A stretch of 64,000 bases of DNA, from NCBI RefSeq assembly GCF_011299615.1, contig NZ_CP049861.1, positions 930,001 to 994,000 of the forward strand. Reading direction: 5' to 3'. Positions 46,079 to 54,559 of the stretch are shown piece after piece (the stretch's first letter is position 1; the number at the start of each line of letters is the position of its first letter). The notes under the pieces were generated by a model, which worked only from the letters and a program-made list of their open reading frames with translations, had not been told where the DNA came from and did no database searches. The stretch is from Erysipelothrix sp. HDW6C. Lineage in GTDB: Bacteria > Bacillota_I > Bacilli_A > Erysipelotrichales > Erysipelotrichaceae. A program made the translations under genes and the position numbers.

Positions 46079-47044
46079 ATGATAGAAGTAGACAAAATAT
46101 CCAAAACATTCCGAATACCGATGCGAAAAGCGGGCATTAAAGAGGCAGTACGTGCCTTTTTTGTGCGTGAGTATAAAGAAATAAAGGCCCTCGATGATGT
46201 GTCGTTTAAAATAGATGAAGGTGAGATTGTGGGTTATATTGGACCCAATGGTGCGGGCAAGAGTAGTACGATTAAAATTATGTCAGGGATACTGCGTCCA
46301 GACGCAGGGAAATGCTCTATAAATGGGATAGACCCGTCTGCGAAGCGTCGCGAACATGCACAGCAGATTGGGGTTGTATTTGGTCAACGATCACAATTAT
46401 GGTGGGATATTCCAGTCATTGATTCATTCGAACTGCTGAGAGATATGTATCAGATTCCTCAGGCAGATTATAGAGAACGATTGCAAGCACTAATCACCTT
46501 GTTGAAGTTGGGAGAAATCATACAGATGCCGACCCGACAATTGAGTTTAGGACAACGCATGCGATGTGAAATCGTTGCATCTTTGCTTCATAATCCCAAA
46601 GTACTCTTTCTTGATGAGCCGACAATTGGCTTGGATGCCGAATCCAAACTTTCAGTACGTTCTTTCATACGGGAAATTAACAGACGATACAATACGACGG
46701 TCGTACTGACGACCCATGACATGCAAGATATTGAATCACTTGCGACGCGAATCATCCTCATTGGTAGAGGGAGAATACTGTTTGATGGGAGCGTCGATGC
46801 TTTGAAACAACGCTATCAAGTCAAAAAAATGATTAAAGTTAAGTTTAGGAGTGGAACCCTGAATCCGAGTTCCTTATATGAAATTATTAGCATTGATAAT
46901 GGATTGGCGAGTGTTCGGGTGTTGGGGTCAATATCTTGTGTTCTTGATGCACTGACAAAGCAATTGGAAGTAGAAGATATAGAAATGCAGGAAGAGTCAA
47001 TTGACGATATTATCTTGAATATGTATCGGACGCTACAGATATGA
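46079..47044 (+). CDS. ABC-2 type exporter ATPase (DrrA/YbhF-like)
   Basis: 321 residues. Walker A GPNGAGKSS, Q-loop VVFGQRSQLWWDIP, signature QLSLGQRMRCEIVASLL, Walker B VLFLDEPTIGLD and switch His TTHDMQD; the C-terminal 90 residues are the regulatory tail of this family. AAGGAGG precedes the ATG. The next gene overlaps in ATGA. With the two membrane proteins it forms an export system of the DUF990/PF06182 kind, whose substrates are mostly unknown (some are linked to antibiotics or surface polymers). Confidence 0.92.
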   Translation: MIEVDKISKTFRIPMRKAGIKEAVRAFFVREYKEIKALDDVSFKIDEGEIVGYIGPNGAGKSSTIKIMSGILRPDAGKCSINGIDPSAKRREHAQQIGVVFGQRSQLWWDIPVIDSFELLRDMYQIPQADYRERLQALITLLKLGEIIQMPTRQLSLGQRMRCEIVASLLHNPKVLFLDEPTIGLDAESKLSVRSFIREINRRYNTTVVLTTHDMQDIESLATRIILIGRGRILFDGSVDALKQRYQVKKMIKVKFRSGTLNPSSLYEIISIDNGLASVRVLGSISCVLDALTKQLEVEDIEMQEESIDDIILNMYRTLQI

Positions 47045-47820
47045 GTATCTACCATTCACTGTTGCGGACGCGTATTCTAGCCGGCCTCCAATATAGAGGT
47101 GCTGCAATTGCGGGCATGATGACTCAGTTTGTGTGGGGATTTTTATCCATTATGCTTTTTAATGTCCTGGGTCAAGGAATTATGGATCCTGAGGATGTTG
47201 CAACATATGTGTGGCTACGCCAAGCCTTTTTGGCACTTACAGCAGTGTGGGCAATGGACGCATCAATTTTTCCGATGATTGAGAGTGGAGAAGTAGCATA
47301 TGAGTGTTTGCGCCCCATCAACCTGTACTTTCTTTGGTTTGTGCGAAATATTGCCCATCGTATATCACGATGCCTTTTGCGATTTGCACCCGTTATCATC
47401 GTTGCGTTAGTACTGCCAGAACCTTTTCGATTGACATTACCTGCGACGCCATTGCATGGATTAATGTTTATTGTATCACTACTAATGACAATGCTTCTTG
47501 TGGTATCCGTTAATATGCTGATGTACGTATTTACATTCTTTTCAAAAAATTCATTGGGGATTCGCGTGATTTTTATGGGGATATTTGATTTGCTCGATGG
47601 TGGAACCATTCCACTTCCTTTCTTTCCGGAAGTGTTTCAAAGGATATTATCTTACACATTCTTTATTGGTCTTCAAACAACACCGCTTTTCATTTATCTT
47701 GGACAGATGAATCCGCTTCATGGATTGTTATTACAGATAATTTGGTTTTTGATTATAACGGGATGTGGATATTTTCTTTTGAACATTGCGCTAAGAGAGG
47801 TTGAAGTCTATGGTGGTTAA
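47041..47820 (+). CDS. ABC-2 membrane subunit 1 (PF06182-like)
   Basis: 259 residues, six hydrophobic helices. The opening RTRILAGLQYRGAAIAGMMTQFVWGF and the central NSLGIRVIFMGIFDLLDGGTIPLPFFPE fit the DUF990/PF06182 permease family. Starts within the ATPase stop codon and is followed by the second permease, whose start lies within its last codons. No signal peptide; the first helix serves as anchor. Confidence 0.85.
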   Translation: MSIYHSLLRTRILAGLQYRGAAIAGMMTQFVWGFLSIMLFNVLGQGIMDPEDVATYVWLRQAFLALTAVWAMDASIFPMIESGEVAYECLRPINLYFLWFVRNIAHRISRCLLRFAPVIIVALVLPEPFRLTLPATPLHGLMFIVSLLMTMLLVVSVNMLMYVFTFFSKNSLGIRVIFMGIFDLLDGGTIPLPFFPEVFQRILSYTFFIGLQTTPLFIYLGQMNPLHGLLLQIIWFLIITGCGYFLLNIALREVEVYGG

Positions 47821-48586
47821 TATCAAACTCTATGCGAAGTTTCTTGCGATGCATCTAAAAGTACAGCTGCAAAATCGTATGTCGTTTGTGCTGATGACTT
47901 TAGGGCAAGCAGTCATGGCGTTTACAGGAATTGCTGCGGTGCTCATACTAATGAATAATAATACGGAAATATTGGGCTTCAGTCGTGCGGAAGTTCTTGT
48001 CTGTGGATCGGTTGTGATGATGGCATTCTCTTTAGCAGAATGCTTCGGCCGTGGTTTTGATATATTCCCAAGATTGCTTGGGAACGGTCAATTTGACCGC
48101 ATGTTGGTGCGGCCATGTAACATACTATTTCAAGTCTTTGCCAGTACCGTAGATATAACACGTTTTGGAAGAGTAGCTGTATCACTCGTTGTACTCATTT
48201 TTGCAATACAATCGGTTACCATAACAAGCTATTTATTATTGTTGAGTATGATTGCATCAGGAATGATTGTGTTTATATGCCTTTTCATCATTTATGGGGC
48301 ATTGAGCTTCTTTACAACAGAATCATTGGAGTTCATGAACATTCTAACTGATGGTGGTCGTGAATTTGGTAAGGTGCCGTTCTCGTTTTACGGTCAACAT
48401 GTCTTAAGATTTTTGACCTACGTCGTACCATTGGCATGTTTTCAGTATTATCCGTCATTGTTCTTGCTTGGTAAAACAACGACAATAGGGTATGCATTGT
48501 ATCCTTTATTGAGTTTAATCTTTATGATACCAACATACTTTATTTGGATAATGGGTCGACGTCACTACCGTTCAACTGGTTCGTAA
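47810..48586 (+). CDS. ABC-2 membrane subunit 2 (PF06182-like)
   Basis: About 258 residues from ATG 47810 (AAGAGAGG upstream; a TTG at 47801 is in frame). Six helices; LIMMAFSLAECFGRGFDIFPRLLGNGQFDRMLVRPCN-type text (VMMAFSLAECFGRGFDIF ... GQFDRMLVRPCN) is typical of the second permease of these systems, as is the C-terminal VVPLACFQYYPSLFLLGK. It pairs with the preceding subunit as a heterodimer driven by the 46079 ATPase. Confidence 0.85.
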   Translation: MVVNIKLYAKFLAMHLKVQLQNRMSFVLMTLGQAVMAFTGIAAVLILMNNNTEILGFSRAEVLVCGSVVMMAFSLAECFGRGFDIFPRLLGNGQFDRMLVRPCNILFQVFASTVDITRFGRVAVSLVVLIFAIQSVTITSYLLLLSMIASGMIVFICLFIIYGALSFFTTESLEFMNILTDGGREFGKVPFSFYGQHVLRFLTYVVPLACFQYYPSLFLLGKTTTIGYALYPLLSLIFMIPTYFIWIMGRRHYRSTGS

Positions 48587-48655
48587 GTTAAATGATTTGA
48601 GAGTTGATAAAGAATCGTGTATATTGAGGATATAAAAAGGAAAAGAGAATCGAGT

Positions 48656-49102
48656 ATGGAATGGAAAAAGAAAACAACAATTGAAGCACCAATCGAGAAG
48701 GTTTGGCGTCTTTTTAATGAAGAGAACTACATGCGCATTATGCCACAAGTTGTAGCATACAAGAAAATTTCAAGCGATCCAAAGACACGAACAACAATTT
48801 ATGAGGAAACGTATCGTGAAGGAAAGCGCGAAGAGACCTATGAACTAACCGAAGTGATTGAAATAGATACAGAAACAGAAAAATTGAGAAGATTTTCATT
48901 CACCGTTGCGAATGCGATTGTCTCAAAGGGAAGCTTTCATCTAAAACGGATTGACGAGAATCGTACTGAGTTTATTTACAGTGGCAGTAATGTTGGAAAA
49001 AACCTATTCTTCAAGTTTGTTTTGCGTCTGTCTTCGAAGAAAGCAAATGAAAAAGTCGTTGTCGATTTTATGAATCGCGTGAAGGCTGAGGCACAACTAT
49101 AA
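48656..49102 (+). CDS. SRPBCC (polyketide cyclase/START-like) protein
   Basis: 148 residues from ATG 48656. MEWKKKTTIEAPIEKVWRLFNEENYMRIMPQV is the standard beginning of the SRPBCC helix-grip fold, with TRFIYSGSN-type strands (NRTEFIYSGSNVG) and a long C-terminal helix. These domains bind hydrophobic ligands. No catalytic residues are obvious. The ribosome binding site is weak (AGAGAATCGAG). Function unknown. Confidence 0.8.
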   Translation: MEWKKKTTIEAPIEKVWRLFNEENYMRIMPQVVAYKKISSDPKTRTTIYEETYREGKREETYELTEVIEIDTETEKLRRFSFTVANAIVSKGSFHLKRIDENRTEFIYSGSNVGKNLFFKFVLRLSSKKANEKVVVDFMNRVKAEAQL

Positions 49103-49212
49103 TCAAGTATCATATTCGGAAATGGCAATGCCCTTTTTTTCTGCATGTACTCTAAATCAGGGGCGGGGATATGTTACAATACATGCAATGAGTAGATGAT
49201 TGTGAGGGATTT

Positions 49213-49905
49213 ATGATGAATGAATTTGGACAAAGAATCGGTGCAAGTGTTCCAAGATGGAAAAGACGAAATCTGCCAGGAGAAAAAACACTTAACGGGC
49301 GCTATTGCCGCTTGGAGCGGATCAATTTAGAAAAACATGGTGATGGATTGTTTAACGTGTATGGACCGCAGTCACCACTGGAGAATTGGACATACATGCC
49401 AATTGATTCCTTTGAAGATAGAGACGCATTCAATGCATATTTTTCAGGACTTGAGCAACGATTGGCATCTGCAATTTATGCAATTATAAGTTCTGAGACC
49501 AACGAAGTCATAGGAAGTATCTCCCTTATGCGAATTGATCCTGATAACGGTACGATTGAGGTAGGCTATGTTGTTTATTCGGATGCTTTGAAGCGTACGA
49601 GAATGGCAACAGAAGTTCAATGGCTCTTGGGTAACTATGTGTTCAATGAACTTGGTTATCGTCGCTTCGAGTGGAAGTGTGATGTTTTAAACCAACCATC
49701 ATATAATGCTGCATTACGTTATGGATTTGTATTTGAAGGAATCTTTCGTAATGCACTTATTTACAAGGGTAGAACGCGTGATACAGCGTGGTTCTCAATT
49801 ATTAACGATGAATGGGAAGCATTACAAAAACGCTATGAGGTGTGGCTTGATCCAAGCAACTTTGATAGCCAGGGACAACAAATTAAAAGATTATCAGACT
49901 GCTAG
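49213..49905 (+). CDS. GNAT acetyltransferase, RimJ/RimL type
   Basis: 230 residues. The RimJ/RimL arrangement is clear: LNGRYCRLERINLEKHGDGLF, ENWTYMPIDSFEDRDAF, GSISLMRIDPDNGTIEVGYVVYSDALKRTRMATEV (acetyl-CoA loop KRTRMATE), then FEWKCDVLNQPSYNAALRYGFVFEGIFRN. Related proteins acetylate protein N-termini, ribosomal proteins or aminoglycoside-like amines; the substrate here is unknown. Two adjacent ATGs (49213, 49216) follow GAGGGATT. Confidence 0.9.
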   Translation: MMNEFGQRIGASVPRWKRRNLPGEKTLNGRYCRLERINLEKHGDGLFNVYGPQSPLENWTYMPIDSFEDRDAFNAYFSGLEQRLASAIYAIISSETNEVIGSISLMRIDPDNGTIEVGYVVYSDALKRTRMATEVQWLLGNYVFNELGYRRFEWKCDVLNQPSYNAALRYGFVFEGIFRNALIYKGRTRDTAWFSIINDEWEALQKRYEVWLDPSNFDSQGQQIKRLSDC

Positions 49906-49910
49906 AGAGT

Positions 49911-49935
49911 AAGGACGCCATTGGCGTCCTTTAAT
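49911..49935. terminator. Bidirectional terminator
   Basis: AAGGACGCC ATT GGCGTCCTT, T-rich on both outer flanks. Confidence 0.85.
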
Positions 49936-50551
49936 TTAAATAATCTAGAATATCAACCAATCGAGAAACGGTTATATCGGCACGTTTATGAGCGTTTTCC
50001 ATTGATGTAAAATATACAGCAATAATTTCTGCATTTTTTGCACATTCAACATCAAGAATGCGATCACCAACATAATAGCTGTGATTACGGTCGAGGTCAT
50101 ATTTATCAATAAGGTAATCAAGTGCTTCGGGATGTGGTTTTCTTTGAAATTTATTATCACTGGTGACAACTTCGATAAATAAATCAAGAATCCCATTACG
50201 CTTCAAGCTATCAAATGCAGCCAAACCATTATGGGTGTAGACATAATGTTCATAGCCACGATCGTTCAAAGTTTTGAGGACATGAATTGCACCGTCAATG
50301 AGACCGATTGTGTGCTCGTTCTCTTTACTGTACTCAAACATAATCTTACGAATGGCTGCAGTATCTACGCCATGCTCGTGGGAAAAGAATTCAATAAAGC
50401 TGCGAACTGAATCCTTGATGATGGCATCGTGGATGAATTCGGGTGAGTATTCGGTATTGAAGGTTTGGGTCATCGTATGGATACTCGCGACAATGAGTGG
50501 GTAGGAGTCGAGCAGTGTGCCGTCCAAGTCCCATATTACTGTTTTTTTCAT
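49931..50551 (-). CDS. HAD-family phosphatase, phosphoglycolate-phosphatase-like
   Basis: 206 residues. Motif I VIWDLDGTLLDS, motif II VYTHNG, motif III KPHPEALDYLI and motif IV YYVGDRILDVECAKNA, with a helical C1 cap (residues about 15-80). This is the Gph/PGMB-like branch; substrate unknown. Divergent from the remnant region 50671-51040. Confidence 0.9.
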   Translation of the reverse strand: MKKTVIWDLDGTLLDSYPLIVASIHTMTQTFNTEYSPEFIHDAIIKDSVRSFIEFFSHEHGVDTAAIRKIMFEYSKENEHTIGLIDGAIHVLKTLNDRGYEHYVYTHNGLAAFDSLKRNGILDLFIEVVTSDNKFQRKPHPEALDYLIDKYDLDRNHSYYVGDRILDVECAKNAEIIAVYFTSMENAHKRADITVSRLVDILDYLN

Positions 50552-50670
50552 AAAGTCTCCCTTAGGTGTATTGTACTATCATATCAAATTATCAAAAAGA
50601 AAAGAAACCACAGGGTTTCTTAAACATAACAATGACCTTTTTGTTTTACTTTTGACAACTTGATTCAGTT

Positions 50671-51040
50671 ATGGATATACAACGTCGCTTAACAGTAATC
50701 TTAGATGAAATTGTGGATTAATACGACTATCTTGATTCTTTAGACTTCAACTTGAAACTTTGCTTGCCCCAACATATGGGGCAAGGAAGCGCAGAATCAA
50801 TGAATGTTCTCCAACAAGGAATCACATCTATCAAGGACGGCTTGCAGTCTGGGTTCGCAGATCGTGGGGCATCAATACTTTGTCGAAGATTCAAGTGCTG
50901 TATTAGTACATATTATTTGCTTGTTAATTTTGGGTAAGAAGAAAGAAGATAAGGATATTACTCTCTTTAATGCTGGGATTACCTTCGAGATGTATGTTCC
51001 GTTTGTATTTGTCGCAAACAAAACAAACCCGAACGCATAA
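50671..51040 (+). pseudogene. Possible decayed gene with internal stop and frameshift
   Basis: From ATG 50671 the frame reads MDIQRRLTVILDEIVD, stops at TAA 50719-50721, then continues in the same frame as YDYLDSLDFNLKL ... SMNVLQQGITSIKDGLQSGFADRG to a GGGG run near 50868. After a one-base shift the text continues HQYFVEDSSAVLVHIICL ... VFVANKTNPNA and stops at 51040. The amphipathic, protein-like text across both frames suggests a lost gene of about 120 codons. I do not recognise the family, and chance open frames cannot be excluded. Nothing else is visible in 50552-51239 except hairpins at 50763-50785 and 51066-51099. Confidence 0.3.
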
Positions 51041-51065
51041 TTCGTACATATCATACCCGATAAAA

Positions 51066-51099
51066 ATGCAAATAGTCCTCTTCAAAGGGCTATTTGCAT
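51066..51099. terminator. Hairpin, probable terminator
   Basis: ATGCAAATAG / CTATTTGCAT 10-bp perfect stem; the minus side continues into ATTTTTA, the plus side lacks a T run. Confidence 0.5.
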
Positions 51100-51239
51100 A
51101 TCTAATACACCATTTGTGGTATTGTATGTTATTTTCAATTGATTGTTAGTAAGTAAGTATGAATTTTGTTATACTATGATTACATTTTACGAACGTAAAA
51201 GGGGAATCGTGGCACAAAAATGTCACGTTGGAGAAAAAA

Positions 51240-52100
51240 ATGAATAAAATTGCAATCGTTTGTGACTCTTCAGTTTCATTTACAAAAGACGAAGTTGAAG
51301 CGTTTGGTGTTTATATTGCACCATTAACCATTACACACAATGGAAAAGCCTATGTTGACCAAGTGACCATTACTCAAGATGAAGTCAATGACTTGCTGCG
51401 TGAGCACCAAATTATCACGACATCGCAACCAAACATCGGAACAATGATTGATATACTTACAGAGATTAAAGCAAAAGACTATGATCATGTATTTATTTTA
51501 AGTATTGGAACTGCATTGTCGGGTTCATACTCAGCGTTCCAACATGCGGTATCGGATGTGGAAATGGATAATGTAACTGTAATCAATACATACTCAATTA
51601 CAGGTCCAGTTCAACAAGGGGTTCGTGCAATTCGTGCAATGAATGAACAAGGCGACTCCATTGATACAATTCGTGAATATCTTGAATACATCTTCGATAA
51701 TCAAGTTTCCTATGTTTATCCGGAAACACTTGACCAGGTCGTAATGAGTGGTCGTATGTCCCGTAGTGCACAAAAAATCGCATCCCTTTTACGTGTTAAA
51801 CCAATTTTGTACCTTGAAAATAAAGGTGAGGCAATCGAAAAACTTGGAATTGCGCGTACAGATAAGAAAATATTCCAATTGCTTGTGGATGATTTCATTA
51901 AAAATAATGTAACACCATTGACGCATGACTTATATTTACTTGAGAGTGAGGGAATGGCTACCGTTGAAGCATTCCGTGATTATCTCTTTGCAAAAATGGG
52001 CGCGTTCCAAAATTACGTCATCAATTTACCTGCAGCAGTTGCGACACATGCTGGATTGGGAACAATCGCCGTTCAATGGTGTCCAAAGCTAAAACGTTAA
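51240..52100 (+). CDS. DegV family fatty-acid-binding protein
   Basis: 286 residues from ATG 51240, seven bases after TTGGAG (the in-frame TTG 51228 is part of the binding site). The DegV hallmark IAIVCDSSVSF opens the protein; TTSQPNIGTM with the lipid-carboxylate-binding Ser/Thr, FILSIGTALSGSYSAFQ and MSGRMSRSAQKIASLLRVKPIL follow. DegV/FakB proteins present fatty acids to the kinase FakA for phosphorylation and use in phospholipids. FakA is not in the window. Monocistronic by appearance. Confidence 0.92.
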   Translation: MNKIAIVCDSSVSFTKDEVEAFGVYIAPLTITHNGKAYVDQVTITQDEVNDLLREHQIITTSQPNIGTMIDILTEIKAKDYDHVFILSIGTALSGSYSAFQHAVSDVEMDNVTVINTYSITGPVQQGVRAIRAMNEQGDSIDTIREYLEYIFDNQVSYVYPETLDQVVMSGRMSRSAQKIASLLRVKPILYLENKGEAIEKLGIARTDKKIFQLLVDDFIKNNVTPLTHDLYLLESEGMATVEAFRDYLFAKMGAFQNYVINLPAAVATHAGLGTIAVQWCPKLKR

Positions 52101-52238
52101 AACAAAGGAGTGCTTCATAATAAAGAAGAATCGAAAAGCATTCTTGTCGCTAGGAATTAGCAATATCACTGCTGTATTCTTTGGTTCATAATCTCTTTAG
52201 TACACATTTTTGAATACGTATAAAAGGAGATTATAGAC

Positions 52239-52628
52239 ATGAATAAAATAACACGTAAAACACCGCTGACGGTCAATGCACCTGTTGGCAAGTATGCACA
52301 CATTACAAAAATACCTGCTGGTCTGGATTGGTATGCTTTCTCAGGACAAATTGGAGTTGATGCTGATGGGAATATCAGTGAAGATTTCAATACACAAGTT
52401 CGCCAAACATTTCAAAATATACACGATGTTCTTGAACATGAAGGACTTACACCTGCGGATATTGTGAAAGTTAACATCTGGTCGGTGTCTGAGATTGATT
52501 GGGATTTCTTTTACGCCACATGGGATACTTTCTTCAATGAAGACTACCCATCGATGACGATTGCATACATAACAGCACTTGGTTTGCCGGAAATAAAACT
52601 TGAGATTGATGTTTGGGCGGCAAAGTAA
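52239..52628 (+). CDS. Rid-family (YjgF/YER057c) protein lacking the deaminase arginine
   Basis: 129 residues with the Rid fold: APVGKYAHITKI, AFSGQIGVDADGNISEDFNTQVRQTFQNIHDVLEHEGL and VKVNIWSVSEIDWDFF. In RidA the segment before the last strand reads YPxR, and the arginine binds the imine/enamine substrate; here it reads YPSMTIAY, with Met in place of Arg. It is thus unlikely to be a classical enamine deaminase and belongs to one of the other Rid subfamilies. AAAGGAGAT precedes the ATG; no operon partner. Confidence 0.82.
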   Translation: MNKITRKTPLTVNAPVGKYAHITKIPAGLDWYAFSGQIGVDADGNISEDFNTQVRQTFQNIHDVLEHEGLTPADIVKVNIWSVSEIDWDFFYATWDTFFNEDYPSMTIAYITALGLPEIKLEIDVWAAK

Positions 52629-52639
52629 ATACTATCACG

Positions 52640-52662
52640 AAGAGGGGACACCCCTCTTTTTT
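52640..52662 (+). terminator. Terminator after the Rid gene
   Basis: AAGAGGGG ACA CCCCTCTT stem followed by TTTTG. Confidence 0.85.
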
Positions 52663-52752
52663 GTAGGACACATGAAATGCATGAGATACCGCTTAAAAAC
52701 ACCTGTTTGAGCGTCCGCATGCTATTATAGGGTTACAAGGAGGCGATATACC

Positions 52753-54309
52753 ATGCCACAGAACGAAAAGAACGATGCATTTCAAAGTACAGTTGAGACA
52801 GCATTTTACCATAATAATGTTCAAACCATAGATTCGGTGGGTGAAGCATACTATCTTGCCGCAAATGCTCCACGTACACTTGTTACTGATCTTCCTGTAA
52901 AGCACACCCAAGAGTTGGGATTACCCAAGGATGCCCGTGTTTTGGTGGACAACAATGGATCTGTTGTTGGACGAACGGCAGTTGCGCGACGGATTATCGG
53001 TGTTGACAATGATCATGATTATACAAAAATTCTTCAAGATGCGATAGCAATGAGTCATGAGCGCCATTTTGTCGCAGCAAAAGCCGTTGTAGGATTGAGT
53101 GACGCATTTTCAATGGCTGCGCATGTCATGGTTGATCATACAGACATCAACAATCTCTACAATTTTATGATTAACTTTGAGGCAAATGCTAGCTTTACCT
53201 CCCAAGGAACAATCTTTCTTTATGTTGATTCCACATGGACACACCCAGAATTCCCCAAAGGTCTCGTAATTCTTGATCCAAAGTCGAATTCGGGAGCTGT
53301 ACTGGGTCTTAATTATTTTGGAGAAATTAAGAAAGCGGTACTTTCATTGGCATGGCACCATGCTAAAACGCTAAACTTTGTCCCATGTCATGGCGGACTC
53401 AAACAGATAACACACAATGGACGTTCCCATACAATGGCGGTTTTTGGGCTTTCAGGCTCGGGGAAATCAACCATTACACTTGCGGAACATGGTCCTGATT
53501 TTGATGTGAGTGTTCTTCACGATGATGCATTTTTAATTAATAAGGAAACACTTGAGACTTTGGCTCTTGAGCCATCATACTTCGACAAGACTGCGGATTA
53601 TCCAATGGGACATCCTGCCATCGATTACTTTATAAGTGTCCAAAATAATGGTGTAACACTTGATGCTACTGGACGGCGTGTTCTTGTCACAGAGGATATC
53701 CGTAATGGGAATGGTCGAACCATCAAATCACGCTATTGGACAAAAAATCGTGTTGATAGTTTAGAATCACCTGTACAAAGTATTTTTTGGATTATGAAAG
53801 ATGATGCGTTTCCGCCCTTGGTGAAGATTAACGATCCAGTTCTTGCTTCAGCATTGGGAGCGACAATGACAACAACACGTTCGAATGCTGAAAACACCGA
53901 TCAGGTTGGTCAACTTGTTGTTGAACCCTATGCAAACCCATTCCGATTGTATCCTTTGGTTGATGATTATATAGCATTTAAAGATTTGTTTAAGAAACAA
54001 GGCGTCGAGTGTTATATTCTAAATACGGGACACTTCAATGGTAAGAAAATTACACCGGAAGTTACCCTTGGTGCAGTTGAAGCGGTTGCGACACAAACTG
54101 CAACCTATGAGGGATTTGGTCCACTCAAGCAAATGCAAATATATAAGGTTGAAGGGTTTGTTCCTGACTTTAACGATGAAACATACGTTGAACGTGTAAA
54201 GCAATCACTCGCACTTCGTAATAATTATTTATCAGAAACAACTGCTTGGAACTGGTTGCCATTAGAAACACAAACGGCTATTGATACACTTTGCAAATCG
54301 TTGCAATAA
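52753..54309 (+). CDS. pckA: Phosphoenolpyruvate carboxykinase (ATP type)
   Basis: 518 residues. The ATP-dependent PEPCK landmarks are present: the P-loop kinase-1a motif GLSGSGKST, kinase-2 VLHDDAF and the adenine-binding C-terminal part with NTDQVGQLVVEPYANPFRLYP. It interconverts oxaloacetate + ATP and PEP + ADP + CO2 in the cytoplasm. Sited directly before the citrate carrier, it may either draw oxaloacetate from citrate cleavage toward PEP or replenish oxaloacetate. Start ATG 52753 follows AAGGAGG. A terminator (54369-54395) separates it from the carrier gene. Confidence 0.88.
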   Translation: MPQNEKNDAFQSTVETAFYHNNVQTIDSVGEAYYLAANAPRTLVTDLPVKHTQELGLPKDARVLVDNNGSVVGRTAVARRIIGVDNDHDYTKILQDAIAMSHERHFVAAKAVVGLSDAFSMAAHVMVDHTDINNLYNFMINFEANASFTSQGTIFLYVDSTWTHPEFPKGLVILDPKSNSGAVLGLNYFGEIKKAVLSLAWHHAKTLNFVPCHGGLKQITHNGRSHTMAVFGLSGSGKSTITLAEHGPDFDVSVLHDDAFLINKETLETLALEPSYFDKTADYPMGHPAIDYFISVQNNGVTLDATGRRVLVTEDIRNGNGRTIKSRYWTKNRVDSLESPVQSIFWIMKDDAFPPLVKINDPVLASALGATMTTTRSNAENTDQVGQLVVEPYANPFRLYPLVDDYIAFKDLFKKQGVECYILNTGHFNGKKITPEVTLGAVEAVATQTATYEGFGPLKQMQIYKVEGFVPDFNDETYVERVKQSLALRNNYLSETTAWNWLPLETQTAIDTLCKSLQ

Positions 54310-54368
54310 CAATTTAGTAGAAATTTCACAAGTGAATCACACAGTTTTCCCACAATGAACACGCATTT

Positions 54369-54395
54369 GAGCCACTTTCTAGTGGCTCTTTGTTT
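54369..54395 (+). terminator. Terminator after pckA
   Basis: GAGCCACT TTCT AGTGGCTC followed by TTTGTTT. Confidence 0.85.
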
Positions 54396-54481
54396 ACATA
54401 TGCACTTGTTTAAGGGTAAACTAAGAAGTGTTTACCAAGTGTTTTTCATGTTTTTACAGTGTTTTTAATGAAGAAAACCCA

Positions 54482-54510
54482 TTGATGTAATCGCTTTCCG
54501 CGCTTATGAT
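54482..54510 (+). promoter_or_regulatory. Promoter of the citrate carrier gene with overlapping cre
   Basis: TTGATG (54482-54487), 17-base spacer, TATGAT (54505-54510). TGTAATCGCTTTCC (54486-54499) matches 13 of 14 cre positions (TGWAANCGNTNWCA) and lies across the -35/spacer, so CcpA would repress citrate uptake when better sugars are present. Confidence 0.65.
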
Positions 54511-54559
54511 GGACGTACATTCTTAGAAAAAGAATTTCCACAGGGAGGAGAAATACATT

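Noticed and set aside
51208-51227. Hairpin CGTGGCA/TGTCACG just before the degV ribosome binding site as a riboswitch
   Set aside because: Only a short stem with no conserved aptamer around it.
52118-52192. Short hydrophobic frame after degV (IIKKNRKAFLSLGISNITAVFFGS)
   Set aside because: It has AGGAG upstream but would need an ATA start; most likely chance.
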